Shown one piece after another: positions 1 to 10,301 of a stretch of 64,000 nt of DNA. The notes beneath the pieces are model-generated. The model was not told where the DNA came from. It made no database searches and saw only the letters and a program-made list of their open reading frames with translations. Position 1 is the stretch's first letter. Each line of letters starts with the position of its first letter. The stretch lies in contig OY804575.1 of NCBI GenBank assembly GCA_963680875.1, positions 32,392,494 through 32,456,493 of the forward strand, written 5' to 3'. The position numbers and the translations under genes are program-made. The DNA is from Bathymodiolus brooksi. Its lineage: Eukaryota; Mollusca; Bivalvia; Mytilida; Modiolidae.

Positions 1-790
1 AATTCATTGAAATGATAAATGATTTTGATATTCTATGTTTAGTTGAAACCAAAACTGATGATTGTGATATGATAAATATACCAGGTTATGCTGTCAAAAA
101 AGAAAAATCGAAAGTTTATGTCGTTTAAAAGGTCAGGAGGTATACTTTTAGCATATAAAAATGAATATAAAAAATATATTTCTGAATTACCTAAATAGTG
201 TAATTTTATACTTTGGTTCAAAATAAGTAAACAATTGACAGGCTGTGATGAAGATTGTATACATGAGATTGCTTATATCCCACCAGAAAATTCTAAATAT
301 GCGTCGATTGAAACTTAAAGTGAAATTGAAAATGAGCTTCAAAACTTTCAAAAAAATTATAAATATTTTTTTACATGGTGATTTTAATAGCAGGACTTCA
401 AAAGAACCCGATGTTTTTAATTTTGAAAGAGAATCAGGTAACGATGAGAATGTTGAACATTTATTTATAGATACAAGTAATGCATATAGGTTGGAAGAAT
501 TAGGTATTCTCCTAAGACGGGCTAATGAAGATAAGGTTATAAACCAGTATGTTAGAAAATTATTGAATTTTTGTAAATATATTGATGTATTCATTCTAAA
601 TGGTAGAATAGGTGAGGACAAAGATATTGGTAAATTTACATGTAAAAATGTTGGTGTTGTAGACTATTCCATTGCATCTCCAGAGTACTTAAAGCATATT
701 ACTAATTTTCAAGTTTTAGAATTTAGTAAACTTCTTTCAGATGTGCATAGCCAATATATATTGTTATTGGTCATGTTAAACAATATTCAT
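1..790 (+). pseudogene. LINE endonuclease domain, broken
   Basis: The first bases read FDILCLVETKTDD, the typical N-terminal part of an exonuclease-endonuclease-phosphatase fold in LINEs. RSGGILLAYKNEYKKYI follows at about 131-190 and AYIPPENSKYAS at about 270-306. HGDFNSRTSKEPDVF at about 376-420 matches the GDFN(A/S)R block of LINE endonucleases. NGRIGEDKDIGKFTCKN then DYSIAS (about 598-680), with SDVHSQ near 740, matches the C-terminal SDH-type motif. In an active enzyme this domain nicks target DNA to prime reverse transcription. The frame changes several times (stops near 128, 198 and 316), so no full-length product can be made. Confidence 0.8.
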
Positions 791-1050
791 GTATGAGGTC
801 ATCGCCAAACATTATGGGTGACGATAACGTAGATAAAAACCATGCAGGTGGGAACATTTTAATAAATGTCCTTTTTCTTGAAAATCTAGACTTAGAGCTT
901 ATGAATGACTTTGAGAATTCTGTGATTAATCTCAGTCCGCAAATTTCTCACAAGCTGAACTTGATAATTGTGTTGAAAAGCTCAGTAAACTTCAGCTAAG
1001 ACAACTTTTGGAATTAAGAGATCGAGAAACATAAGAGAGAAAAAGAGTAA

Positions 1051-1313
1051 GGGGCCGACCATTTAACTTGCTGAGGGGGTTATGGTTTTTTGTTTCGTTC
1101 ATAAATTTTTTTTTAGGACAACACGAGAGGTAGAATATTTGTTTTTTTTTCAGAATTTAACATAGGTTATATGACAAAAACTCTGAATCAGATGAATTTT
1201 TTTCCTCCACCGAAATCAGAATATTTTTTTCAGCAACATTGGGAATCAGATGAATTATTTTAGAAAAAACCATACCCCCCCCCCCCCCCCTTTCAAGTTA
1301 AATGGGCCGTCCC
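1051..1313. mobile_element. Harbinger-like MITE inside the LINE
   Basis: A 263-bp non-coding insertion bounded by ~20-bp imperfect terminal inverted repeats. The left end begins GGGGCCGACCATTTAACTTG and the right end reads CAAGTTAAATGGGCCGTCCC. It is flanked on both sides by the trinucleotide TAA (1048-1050 and 1314-1316). A 3-bp TWA target duplication is the hallmark of the PIF/Harbinger superfamily. A 16-C run (1275-1290) lies inside the right end, facing a shorter G run at the left. LINE-like coding resumes just downstream, which supports a clean insertion. There is no transposase, so it is non-autonomous. Confidence 0.75.
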
Positions 1314-1699
1314 TAAAGTAAGTGTAACTAAGTAAACATGGTTCGGATTAGACTGTAAATCTGCTAGATAAAATTATAGAAAATAATTATTAAAAGAGTA
1401 GACATTAGAGAAATAAAACATAATCTTCAAAATTAGAAATGAAGAAGGCAAAAAAGAGTATATAAAGCTGCTCGACACGATCATCGTTCATCATAGGAAT
1501 GGAATGAGACAAAATATGAAGGAATTAAGGTAGAACAATAGCAAAGAATATTGTAAAATATCATATTCAGGTTGTCGTAAGAAGCAGCTAAATATTTCTA
1601 TTAGCTCACTTTTTGACTTTTTCAAAAAATTAAATGAAACTCCTCATAACATAGATAATGATCATGATCTCCTGGATATAGAACCTCATTTTATAAATA

Positions 1700-2580
1700 C
1701 CCCCATCAATGCAGAAATTACCACAGATGAGATATAAAAGTATATCAATGATGTAAAACCCGAGAAGGCATGTGGCGATGACAATATAATTAATGAATTT
1801 ATAAAATCATCAGCACATTTGCTGATACCAATCTATGTTAGATTGTTTAATTGAATATTCGATTCAGGTAAAATACCGGTACGTGGCTATCAGGAAATAT
1901 TATCCCCATTTTCAAAAACAAGGGGAAATCTGATGACCTTAAACATTATAGACAAATTTCGATTTTGTGCTAGATAGGGAAACGTTTTACCTCGATACTT
2001 ATTAAAAGATTGAATGCTTACTCCGACGAATTTATGTTGATCAACGAAAGCCAAGTAGGTTTTAGACATGGGTATTCAACCAATGATAATATATTTTCTG
2101 TGTACTCATTATTTGAATTTTTAACCTTGAAAAAGACAAAAAAATGTTCTGTGTATTCATAGATTTTGAAAAAGCTTTCGATACTGTTTGGAGAGAGGAT
2201 GTAAGGTGTACATTACTCATGAATCATATTAATGGTAAAATGCACATTGTAATAGTTAATATGTATCATAATGTGAAATCTAGATTTACGTATGATAATG
2301 AATTTTCCGAATTTTTACATGTGGGAACGGAGGCAGACAAGGAAAATATTACTCCCTTTCCTATTTACTTTATACTTAAATGATTTGGAAACATTTTTAG
2401 AAAATAATAATGTAACTGGTTTGAAAACTTTATCTGATGAATTAGAAGAGCTTGGTTATTATGTTAAATTATTTGTGATTATGTATGCTAATGATACTGC
2501 TCTTTTGGCAAAATCTGCAAGTAATTTACAAAATAAGGTTGAATCTGTTCCAAGTATACTGCATCAAATGGAAACTTAAA
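1700..2580 (+). pseudogene. LINE reverse transcriptase domain, inactive
   Basis: An RT region spread over at least three frames. INESQVGFRHGYSTNDNIF lies at about 2040-2098, FCVFIDFEKAFDTVWRED (RT block A, catalytic Asp in FxDFxKAFD) at 2147-2200, and LPFLFTLYLNDLETFL (the LSPxLF block) at about 2351-2400. MYANDTALLAKSASNLQNK at 2481-2540 is the catalytic YxDD box. In this copy the first Asp of YADD is Asn, which should abolish polymerisation. Thumb-like coding (WKLKVNIDKT) at about 2570-2600 stops abruptly and the sequence jumps to the post-RT part at about 2625. That suggests an internal deletion. Confidence 0.85.
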
Positions 2581-2638
2581 GTAAATATAGACAAAACATA
2601 ATTTATCTGTACAATGTCAATTAGAACTATTTGACAGT

Positions 2639-2962
2639 ATGGTCAAGCCAATAATACTTTATGAGTGTGAAACTTGGGGATTTGGAAATAACGAAATTAT
2701 TGAAAGGCTACATTTGAAATTATGTAAGCTACTTCTACATCCAAAAACTTCAACTCCCGATTATATGGTCTACGATGAACTAGGAAGATATCCCACTAGA
2801 ATTGATATTAAAGCTAGAATGATAAATTTCTGGTGTAAAATTATTATGGGGAAACAAAGTAAAATTCTCACATATGTTATAAATAACTTTATGACAATAA
2901 TGTTTATAAGAGATGGATTATGGATAAAAAATATCCAGTATATTTTAAATAAGGGTGGTTTA
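2639..2962 (+). pseudogene. LINE post-RT segment, 5' half, split by the Tc1 insertion
   Basis: The open frame reads MVKPIILYECETWGFGNNEI and continues to about 2962. The PILLYGCEVWG-type block is common downstream of the RT in CR1/Jockey-type LINEs. Reading is open up to a TTA Leu codon at 2960-2962, where the Tc1-like element begins. If 2963-4254 is left out, the same frame continues at 4255 (YQNCISETWLGN and onward), so the two halves belong to one original ORF. The function of this region is not well defined. Confidence 0.7.
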
Positions 2963-4252
2963 TCATATATACACAAAGACCAAAGTTAAGCATTCCAATG
3001 TTTTTTTGAAATGACAAATGATACGACATCTATTGTTCAAAGTTCAGTATCGGGTGTAACCCCCACGTGCTTGGATGACGGTCTCAACACCGCATCTCAT
3101 CCCTCCAGTTAGACGTCGGATGTCCTGTTGTGATAGCTGCTGCCATTCCCGATGCAATGCTGCTTCCAACTGACGAATGTGTTGCACACGAGGTTCCCGA
3201 GTCTGTATACGACGGCCTAACATGTCCCAAATATGCTCTATGAGATTCAAATGATTCTATGAAGCCTGGCGTTGTCATCCATATACACAGGCATTGTAGC
3301 TAGTGGGTGGTTGTCGAAATGGGGGACAACAACTGGTTGCAAGACGTCTCTGATGTACTGATCACCAGTTAGGTTGCCATGTATGGTGACTAAATCCAGC
3401 TTGCAGTCATGAGAGATATACCCCCAAATCATTACTGAGCCTCCACCGGAAGGGACAGTTGGCTGGATGTTCCTTAGGTATAGGCTGTGTGTTTGTGTCT
3501 CAAAACCCTCATCCGGCCGTCGGTTACATTAAGCAGAAATCAGCTATCATCTGACCAATGGATCTTGCGCCAGGTCCTCAAATTTCAACCACGTCGTCCT
3601 AAGCACCATGCCAAACGTGTTCGTTGATGTCGGTCTGCCAACATTGGACGTTCAATGACTCTCCTTGGCTTAAGTCCCGCTGATTTCAGACGGTTTCTAA
3701 CTGTTTTTGTTGACAGACGTCTATTGGACAGCCAGTGTTGTTTGAGTACGGAACTGTTTGCGAATGGCATCCATCTAACCAAACGCTGCAATGCCGTGTC
3801 GTCACGATCTTGGCAAGTCTTTCACATTGTTGGTTTGTGTGTGTTTTTTCACCAGTCGGCTGACTACAGTATAGTGTTAGCCCATCTGACGTCCAATAGC
3901 TTTGGAGGACATCCCTGTTGTATGCATGCCGAATATTTGCCATCTTTGTGCTTCTGATATTCGCCTTTGTATCATGCCTCCTGAGAATGAATACATTTTT
4001 TAAAACACCAGACTTAAATACCAAAAGTCGAAGCGTGAACATACTGAATTTTGAGTAATGCGTAAGAGGCATGGTTCACGTTGATGACTAGTCGATATTA
4101 GACATAATGGTCACACCTGTGTGAGCACATCTTTTTAATGGAATATTGTTCTTGTTATTATTAATATAAATATTAGAATCTAAACTTAGTGTAACTTATT
4201 ATGCTTTAATATATCAGGGGGTGCTTAACTTTTTTCTTTGTGCATATATGGC
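2963..4252 (-). mobile_element. Tc1/mariner-like DNA transposon, inactive
   Basis: A 1,290-bp element with imperfect terminal inverted repeats. The left end contains CATATATACACAAAG then AAAGTTAAGCA; the right end, reverse complemented, contains CATATATGCACAAAG then AAAGTTAAGCA. It is flanked by TA at 2961-2962 and 4253-4254, the Tc1/mariner target duplication. Removing the element and one TA rejoins the LINE reading frame exactly, which fixes the boundaries well. The interior encodes a broken transposase on the minus strand. The element is therefore younger than the LINE copy. Confidence 0.85.
3044..3975 (-). pseudogene. Tc1-like transposase pseudogene
   Basis: The likely start is the ATG at 3975, reading MIQRRISEAQRWQIFGMH, a paired-type helix-turn-helix start. 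Later segments in other frames carry an HTH-like WLSNRRLSTKTVRNRLKSAG (about 3735-3680), a WGYIS...LTGDQYIRDVL block (about 3430-3330), MDDNARLH with the second catalytic Asp (about 3275), and NLIEHIWDMLGRRI with the third acidic residue (about 3247-3205). Stops and frameshifts break the gene. Only about ten residues separate the DNA.LH and IEH motifs, where the family has a DD34-type spacing, so part of the catalytic core is deleted. An intact gene would encode roughly 340 residues. Confidence 0.82.
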
Positions 4253-4254
4253 TA

Positions 4255-4668
4255 TACCAGAATTGTATATCAGAAACATGGTTGGGTAATGTTGTTAAGA
4301 TGAATTTATTAGATCAATCTAAACAGACTTGGAGTACATCTGTAGATAATTCACCTAAGGCTTTGAATTATAGATAATACAAAAAGGGGTTATCTTTTGA
4401 AAATTATTTGGAAATTTTGAAAGATAAGGACTTATTCTTACTTTGTCGTTTCCGTATCTGTAATCACAGACTTCCCATTGAAATCGGTCGATGGCAAAGC
4501 ATAAATCGAGAGAATAGAGTATGTAATTTGTGTCAGGGTATGGAGTTGGGAGACGAATTTCATTATTTGTTCGAATGCACTGAATTTATACAGGACAGAG
4601 CCAGGTTGATTCCCCCAAAATACAGATGTAGTCCAAATACTGTAAAATATTTTGCCTTCATGTTTTAA
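4255..4668 (+). pseudogene. LINE C-terminal segment with CCHC-like zinc motif
   Basis: This is the 3' continuation of the LINE ORF after the Tc1 insertion. It reads through one in-frame stop (about 4375) to a terminal block with LLCRFRICNHRLPIEIGRW, then CNLCQ...DEFHYLFECTEF at about 4529-4585, ending with a TAA at 4666-4668. The CxxC-x(n)-HxxxxC arrangement is the C-terminal zinc-knuckle-like motif found in CR1/Jockey-group LINE proteins. It is thought to bind nucleic acid. In vivo it would not be translated together with the upstream part. Confidence 0.75.
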
Positions 4669-4862
4669 AATTATGTGGTTGAACTAAGTAAATTATGTAA
4701 ATTCAATAGAATAGTTAACAGTAAAGTATATCCTTAGGTAGATATTGATTTGCTATTGATTTGTTTACTTCCTTTCGGAAACTGATGCAAATATGTTTAT
4801 ATTTTTGATATTTATCTCTTTACCATGTAACATGGTTATGATAAATAAAGATATACTATTGA
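4669..4862 (+). other. LINE 3' UTR with palindromic stem and AT-rich tail
   Basis: A short AT-rich 3' region ends in ATAAATAAAGATA-type sequence. At 4822-4836 there is a perfect 7-bp inverted repeat (ACCATGT / ACATGGT, one-base centre). A stem just before the 3' end of a LINE is a plausible recognition signal for its reverse transcriptase, but this is inference. The exact 3' boundary is uncertain by tens of bases. Confidence 0.5.
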
Positions 4863-5249
4863 TTATATTTCAGCTGTATTGTGGCGTGTAATTAACAGAT
4901 TAAAATTAAGCAATGCACTATGACTTACGACATTACGTATATAAATCTAAATGCGTCTTGTAGAAATTGATACATGTCCTAATTTCAATAACATATTGAA
5001 AACAATGTACATTAACCATACCCGAAGTGAGCAGTTATACGATCTTTAAACTTGCCTTGTGGAACATAAGCGTATATAGGGTCAACACATGCAAGTTGCT
5101 GTTAACATACGATTGCATGAATATGGTTATGGACACGAACAAGTTAAATAAAGGGAAAAGAGATGAAATAATAAAGAAATTGTATTGAAAATAGATATGT
5201 AAACAGAAAGTTCAAAAGTGGGTGGCAATCCCGTGCCACGAGCGCTTGT
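4863..5249. other. AT-rich spacer, nothing recognised
   Basis: No open frame of note, RNA gene or clear repeat was seen on either strand. Base composition is like the introns and spacers elsewhere in the window. Confidence 0.5.
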
Positions 5250-5720
5250 GGTATGACCTATTCGTTTTTAATTTTTCTTCTCCCAATGACTTTTACATTA
5301 TTTATCTTTCAAATCCCTTGACTATGAGCGGACCTTATGAATGTGTATTAGATTGAATGTTTACGTTTTCTTACTATCACTGGGTCGATATCTCTGCTGG
5401 TGGACTGTTACTCCCCAAGGGTATCATCCGCCCAGTAGTCAATGCTTCGCCACTGATATGCCATGCTCTATTAGATATATTTATCATTGAAATGTTCGGT
5501 TACTCCATAATGTAATTATACTAAATATATGGTTCTCCTTCAGGCATAGATAACAATAGCCGAATTTGACTACGCTGTTTAGAACCTTTGATGTCCTTGC
5601 TCCCAAAACATTTTAAGCTATTTTTACTTTGCAATATTTTGACTTTGAGTGTATACCTACATGATGAATGTTTTCCCAGAAGCGAGTTTTGTGCTCTATG
5701 TTAGATATGTACGTTTTTAT
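5250..5720 (+). repeat. Probable diverged copy of an abundant bivalve dispersed repeat
   Basis: The core at about 5377-5450 (CACTGGGTCGATATCTCTGC, then GCTGGTGGACTGTTACTCCC, then GCCCAGTAGTCAATGCTTCG) and the later GGCATAGATAACAATAGCCG at about 5544 resemble, in the same order, a very common dispersed repeat I recall from mussel and other bivalve genomes. It has no usable ORF. The identification is from memory and needs a library search. Boundaries are approximate. Confidence 0.4.
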
Positions 5721-6670
5721 TTTTACAAGATAACACAACACGAATAGAAATGACAAACTGATAATAGTTATGTTTTATGTAGAAATCGTACCTGACATCA
5801 TATACTACTTACTAACATCACACAATTAACATGTAATATGGCAACATGAACATACAAGAAAACGAAAACTTGAAGCAATATAAATAGGAATTCTGAACAC
5901 ACCATATGACTGAAAACAAAACAGTAATCCTTGACTATCCATTAATGTTATGTTGAATCCTCCTGTACATGACATGAGCATTACTATAATTATCTACATA
6001 TCATTTTTTCAGCCATTGGTATCTTTTTTCTTTCTTTTTTTTTCTTCTTTCAGTCAAGGGGTTCTACGTTAGTTTTGGATTTTGATGTAAACCAAAATAT
6101 AAGATTATTTATACTATGGATAAAACAATGAAAGGGTTATTTCCGAGTAAGCCCAATTAAGCATAATGTTCCAGTTCTACCTGATATATATATATATATA
6201 TATTTGTGAAGCAGTGATACAATATTTTAGCTTCTATTTCTATAACTGACCTGTTTGCTGTCAATATATCTAAATTTTCCACAAATAAATAGCACTAACT
6301 ACAACTTGTATCAAAAATAATTTCTAGACACAAATGCAAAAGTCTTCTCTATTTGAAGTACACGATCGTATACAGTGACTAATGATAAAAGTGTGTAAGA
6401 AGGAAGAATAATTCAAATAGGTTGATATTCTTTAAGAGGACAGATTAGACTGCAATCATTCATTTAACTTCCCGAGACAAGGGTCACGCATCATCAAAGT
6501 GTCTATAGGGCCCTTGCCATACAACATTTAGCTACTTATATTTAACATTTTTAAAGGAATTATAACTTGCAACCATGGATAACGAGTTCTGTACCGGTAA
6601 ATTTGTTATCAAACATTCTCTAGGATAATTTATGCAATACAAATGTTGTACGTTTACATTTTAATAAACT
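5721..6670. other. AT-rich spacer with simple repeats
   Basis: No gene was seen. It contains a polypyrimidine run at about 6027-6053, just before the AT-rich flank of the 47-bp satellite, and a (TA)n run at about 6184-6203. Confidence 0.5.
6184..6203. repeat. (TA)10 microsatellite
   Basis: An uninterrupted TA dinucleotide run of about 20 bp in non-coding sequence. Confidence 0.9.
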
Positions 6671-9600
6671 GAAAAACAAGAGATACCACACTATCTGAAC
6701 AGTTCTAAAATCTAATCGAAAAACAAGAGATCCACACTATCTGCACAGCTTCAAAATCTAACTGTAAACAAGAGATACCACACTGACGTTGCAGATCTAC
6801 AATATAACAGAAAAACAAGAGATACCACACTGTCGGAACAGTTCTACAATCTAACAGAAAAACAAGTGATACCACACTGTCGGAACAGATCTACAATCTA
6901 ATCGAAAAACAAGATATCCACACTATCTGAACAGCTTCAAAATCTAACTGAAAACAAGAGATACCCCTCTGTCGGAAAAGTTCCAAAATCTAACGGAAAA
7001 AAGAGACCCACACTGTCGAAACAGTTCTACAATCTAACAGAAAAACAAGAGATACCACACTGTCGGAAGAGTTCCAAAATCTGACCAAAAAACAAGAGAT
7101 ACCACACTGTCGGAACAGTTCTACAATCTAATCGAAAAACAAGATATCCACACTATCTGAACAGCTTCAAAATCTAACTGAAAACAAGAGATACCCCACT
7201 GTCGGAAAAGTTCCAAAATCTAACCGGAAAAAAGAGACCCACACTGTCGGAACAGTTCTACAATCTAACAGAAAAACAAGAGATACCACACTGTCGGAAC
7301 AGTTCTAAAATCTAACAGAAAAACAAGAGATACCACACTGTCGGAAGAATTCCAAAATCTAACCGAAACACAAGAGATACCACACTGTCGGAACAGTTCT
7401 ACAATCTAATCGAAAAACAAGAGTTCCACACTATCTGAACAGCTTCAAAATCTAACTGAAAACAAGAGATACCCCACTGTTGGAACAGTTCCAAAATCTA
7501 ACCGGAAACAAGAGATCCACACTGTCGGAATATTTCTACAATCTAACAGAAAAACAAGAGATACCATACTGTCGGAACAGTTCTAAAATCTAATCGAAAA
7601 ATAAGAGATCCACACTATCTGAACAGTTCCAAAATCTAACTGAAAACAAGAGATACCACATTGTCGGAACAGTTCTACAATCTAACAGAAAAACAAGAGA
7701 TACCACATTGTCGGAACAGTTCTACAATCTAAGCGAAAAACAAGAAATACCACCACTGTCGGAACAGTTCTACAATCTACCCGAAAAACAAGAGATACCA
7801 CACTGTCGGAACAGTTCTACAATCTAACCGAAAAACAAGAGATACCACACTGTCGGAACAGTTCTACAATCTAACAGAAAAACAAGAGATACCACACTGT
7901 CGGAACAGTTCTACAATCTAACCGAAAAACAAGAGATACCACACTGTCGGAACAGTTCTACAATCTAACCGAAAAACAAGAGATACCACTCTGTCGGAAC
8001 AGTTCTACAATCTAACCAAAAAACAAGAGATACCACACTGTCGGAACAGTTCCAAAATTTAACAGAAAAACAAGAGATACACACTGTCGGAACAGTTCTA
8101 AAATCTAACAGAAAAACAAGAGATACACACTGTCGGATCAGTTCTAAAATCTAACAGAAAAACAAGAGATACACACTGTCGGAACAGTTCTAAAATCTAA
8201 CAGAAAAACAAGAGATACCACACTGTCGGAACAGTTCTACAATCTAACATAAAAACAAGAGATACCACACTGTCGGAACAGTTCTACAATCTAACAGAAA
8301 AACAAGAGATACCACACTGTCGGAACAGTTCCAAGATCTAACAGAAAGAGAAGAGATACCACACTGTCGGAACAATTCCAAGATTTAACAGAAAGACAAG
8401 AGATACCACACTGTAGGAACAGTTCTACAATCTAACAAAAAAACAAGAGATACCACACTGTCGGAACAGTTCCAAAATTTAACAGAAAAACAAGAGATAC
8501 ACACTGTCGGAACAGTTCTAAAATCTAACAGAAAAACAAGATATACACACTGTCGGAACAGTTCTAAAATCTAACAGAAAAACAAGAGATACCACACTGT
8601 CGGAACAGTTCTACAATCTAACAGAAAAACAAGAGCTACCACACTGTCGGAACAGTTCTACAATCTAACAGAAAAACAAGGGATACCACACTGTCGAAAC
8701 AGATCTACAATCTAACAGAAAAAACAAGAGATACCACACTGTCGGAACAGTTCTACAATCTAACAGAAAGTGAAGAAATACCACACTGTCGAAACAATTC
8801 CAAGATCTAACAGAAAGACAAGAGATACCACACTGTCGGAACAGTTCCAAGATCTAACAGAAAGAGAAGAGATACCACACTGTCGGAACAATTCCAAGAT
8901 TTAACAGAAAGACAAGAGATACCACACTGTCGGAACAGTTCTAAAATCTAATAGAAAAACAAGAGATATCACACTGTCGGAACAGTTCTAAAATCTAACA
9001 GAAAAACAAGAGATACCACACTGTCGGAACAGTTCTACAACCTAACAGAAAAACAAGAGATACCACACTGCCGGAACAGTTGTAAAATCTAACCAAAAAA
9101 CAAGAGATTCCACACTTTCAGAACAGTTCCAAATATTAACCGAAAAACAAGAGATACACACTGTTGAAACAGTTCTAAAATCTAACATAAAAACAAGAGA
9201 TACCACACTGTCGGAACAGTTCTACAATCTAAAAGAAAAACAAGAGATACCATACTGTCGGAACAGTTCTAAAATCTAATCGAAAAATAAGAGATCCACA
9301 CTATCTGAACAGTTCCAAAATCTAACTGAAAACAAGAGATACCACATTGTAGGAACAGTTCTACAATCTAACAGAAAAACAAGAGATACCACATTGTCGG
9401 AACAGTCCTACAATCTAAGCGAAAAACAAGAAATACCACACTGTCGGAACAGTTCTACAATATACCCGAAAAACAAGAGATACCACACTGTCGGAACAGT
9501 TCTACAATCTAACCGAAAAACAAGAGATACCACACTGTCGGAACAGTTCTACAATCTAACAGAAAAACAAGAGATACCACACTGTCGGAACAGTTCTACA

Positions 9601-10301
9601 ATCTAACCGAAAAACAAGAGATACCACACTGTCGGAACAGTTCTACAATCTAACCGAAAAACAAGAGATACCACTCTGTAGGAACAGTTCCAAAATTTAA
9701 CAGAAAAACAAAAGATACACACTGTCGGAACAGTTCTAAAATCTAACAGAAAAACAAGAGATACACACTGTCGGAACAGTTCTAAAATCTAACAGAAAAA
9801 CAAGAGATACACACTGTCGGACCAGTTCTACAATCTAACAGAAAAACAAGAGATACACACTGTCGGAACAGTTCTAAAATCTAACAGAAAAACAAGAGAT
9901 ACCACACTGTCGGAACAGTTCTACAATCTAACATAAAAACAAGAGATACCACACTGTCGGAACAGTTCTACAATCTAACAGAAAAACAAGAGATACCACA
10001 CTGTCGGAACAATTCCAAGATTTAACAGAAAGACAAGAGATACCACACTGTAGGAACAGTTCTACAATCTAACCAAAAAACAAGAGATACCACACTGTCG
10101 GAACAGTTCCAAAATTTAACAGAAAAACAACAGATACACACTGTCGGAACAGTTCTAAAATCTAACAGAAAAACAAGATATACACACTGTCGGAACAGTT
10201 CTAAAATCTAACAGAAAAACAAGAGATACCACACTGTCGGAACAATTCTACAATCTAACAGAAAAACAAGAGCTACCACACTGTCGGAACAGTTCTACAA
10301 T

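Larger units (their letters stand above)
1..4862 (+). mobile_element. Decayed non-LTR retrotransposon (LINE), 5' end outside the window
   Basis: Conceptual translation in shifting plus-strand frames gives the domain order of a LINE ORF2. There is an AP-endonuclease domain (about 1-780), a linker with a WFxxDCKSAR-like motif (about 1336-1370), reverse transcriptase (about 1700-2580), a post-RT region (2639-2989) and a C-terminal CxxC...HxxxxC motif (about 4529-4580). A short 3' UTR ends near 4862. The ORF is broken by many stops and frameshifts and by two DNA-transposon insertions. The YxDD box reads YAND, and a stretch just after RT seems to be deleted. The exact clade (CR1/Jockey group or a relative) cannot be settled by eye. 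It is a dead copy. Confidence 0.88.

Noticed and set aside
3655..3957. 100-codon plus-strand ORF
   Set aside because: It is antisense to the Tc1-like transposase remnant.
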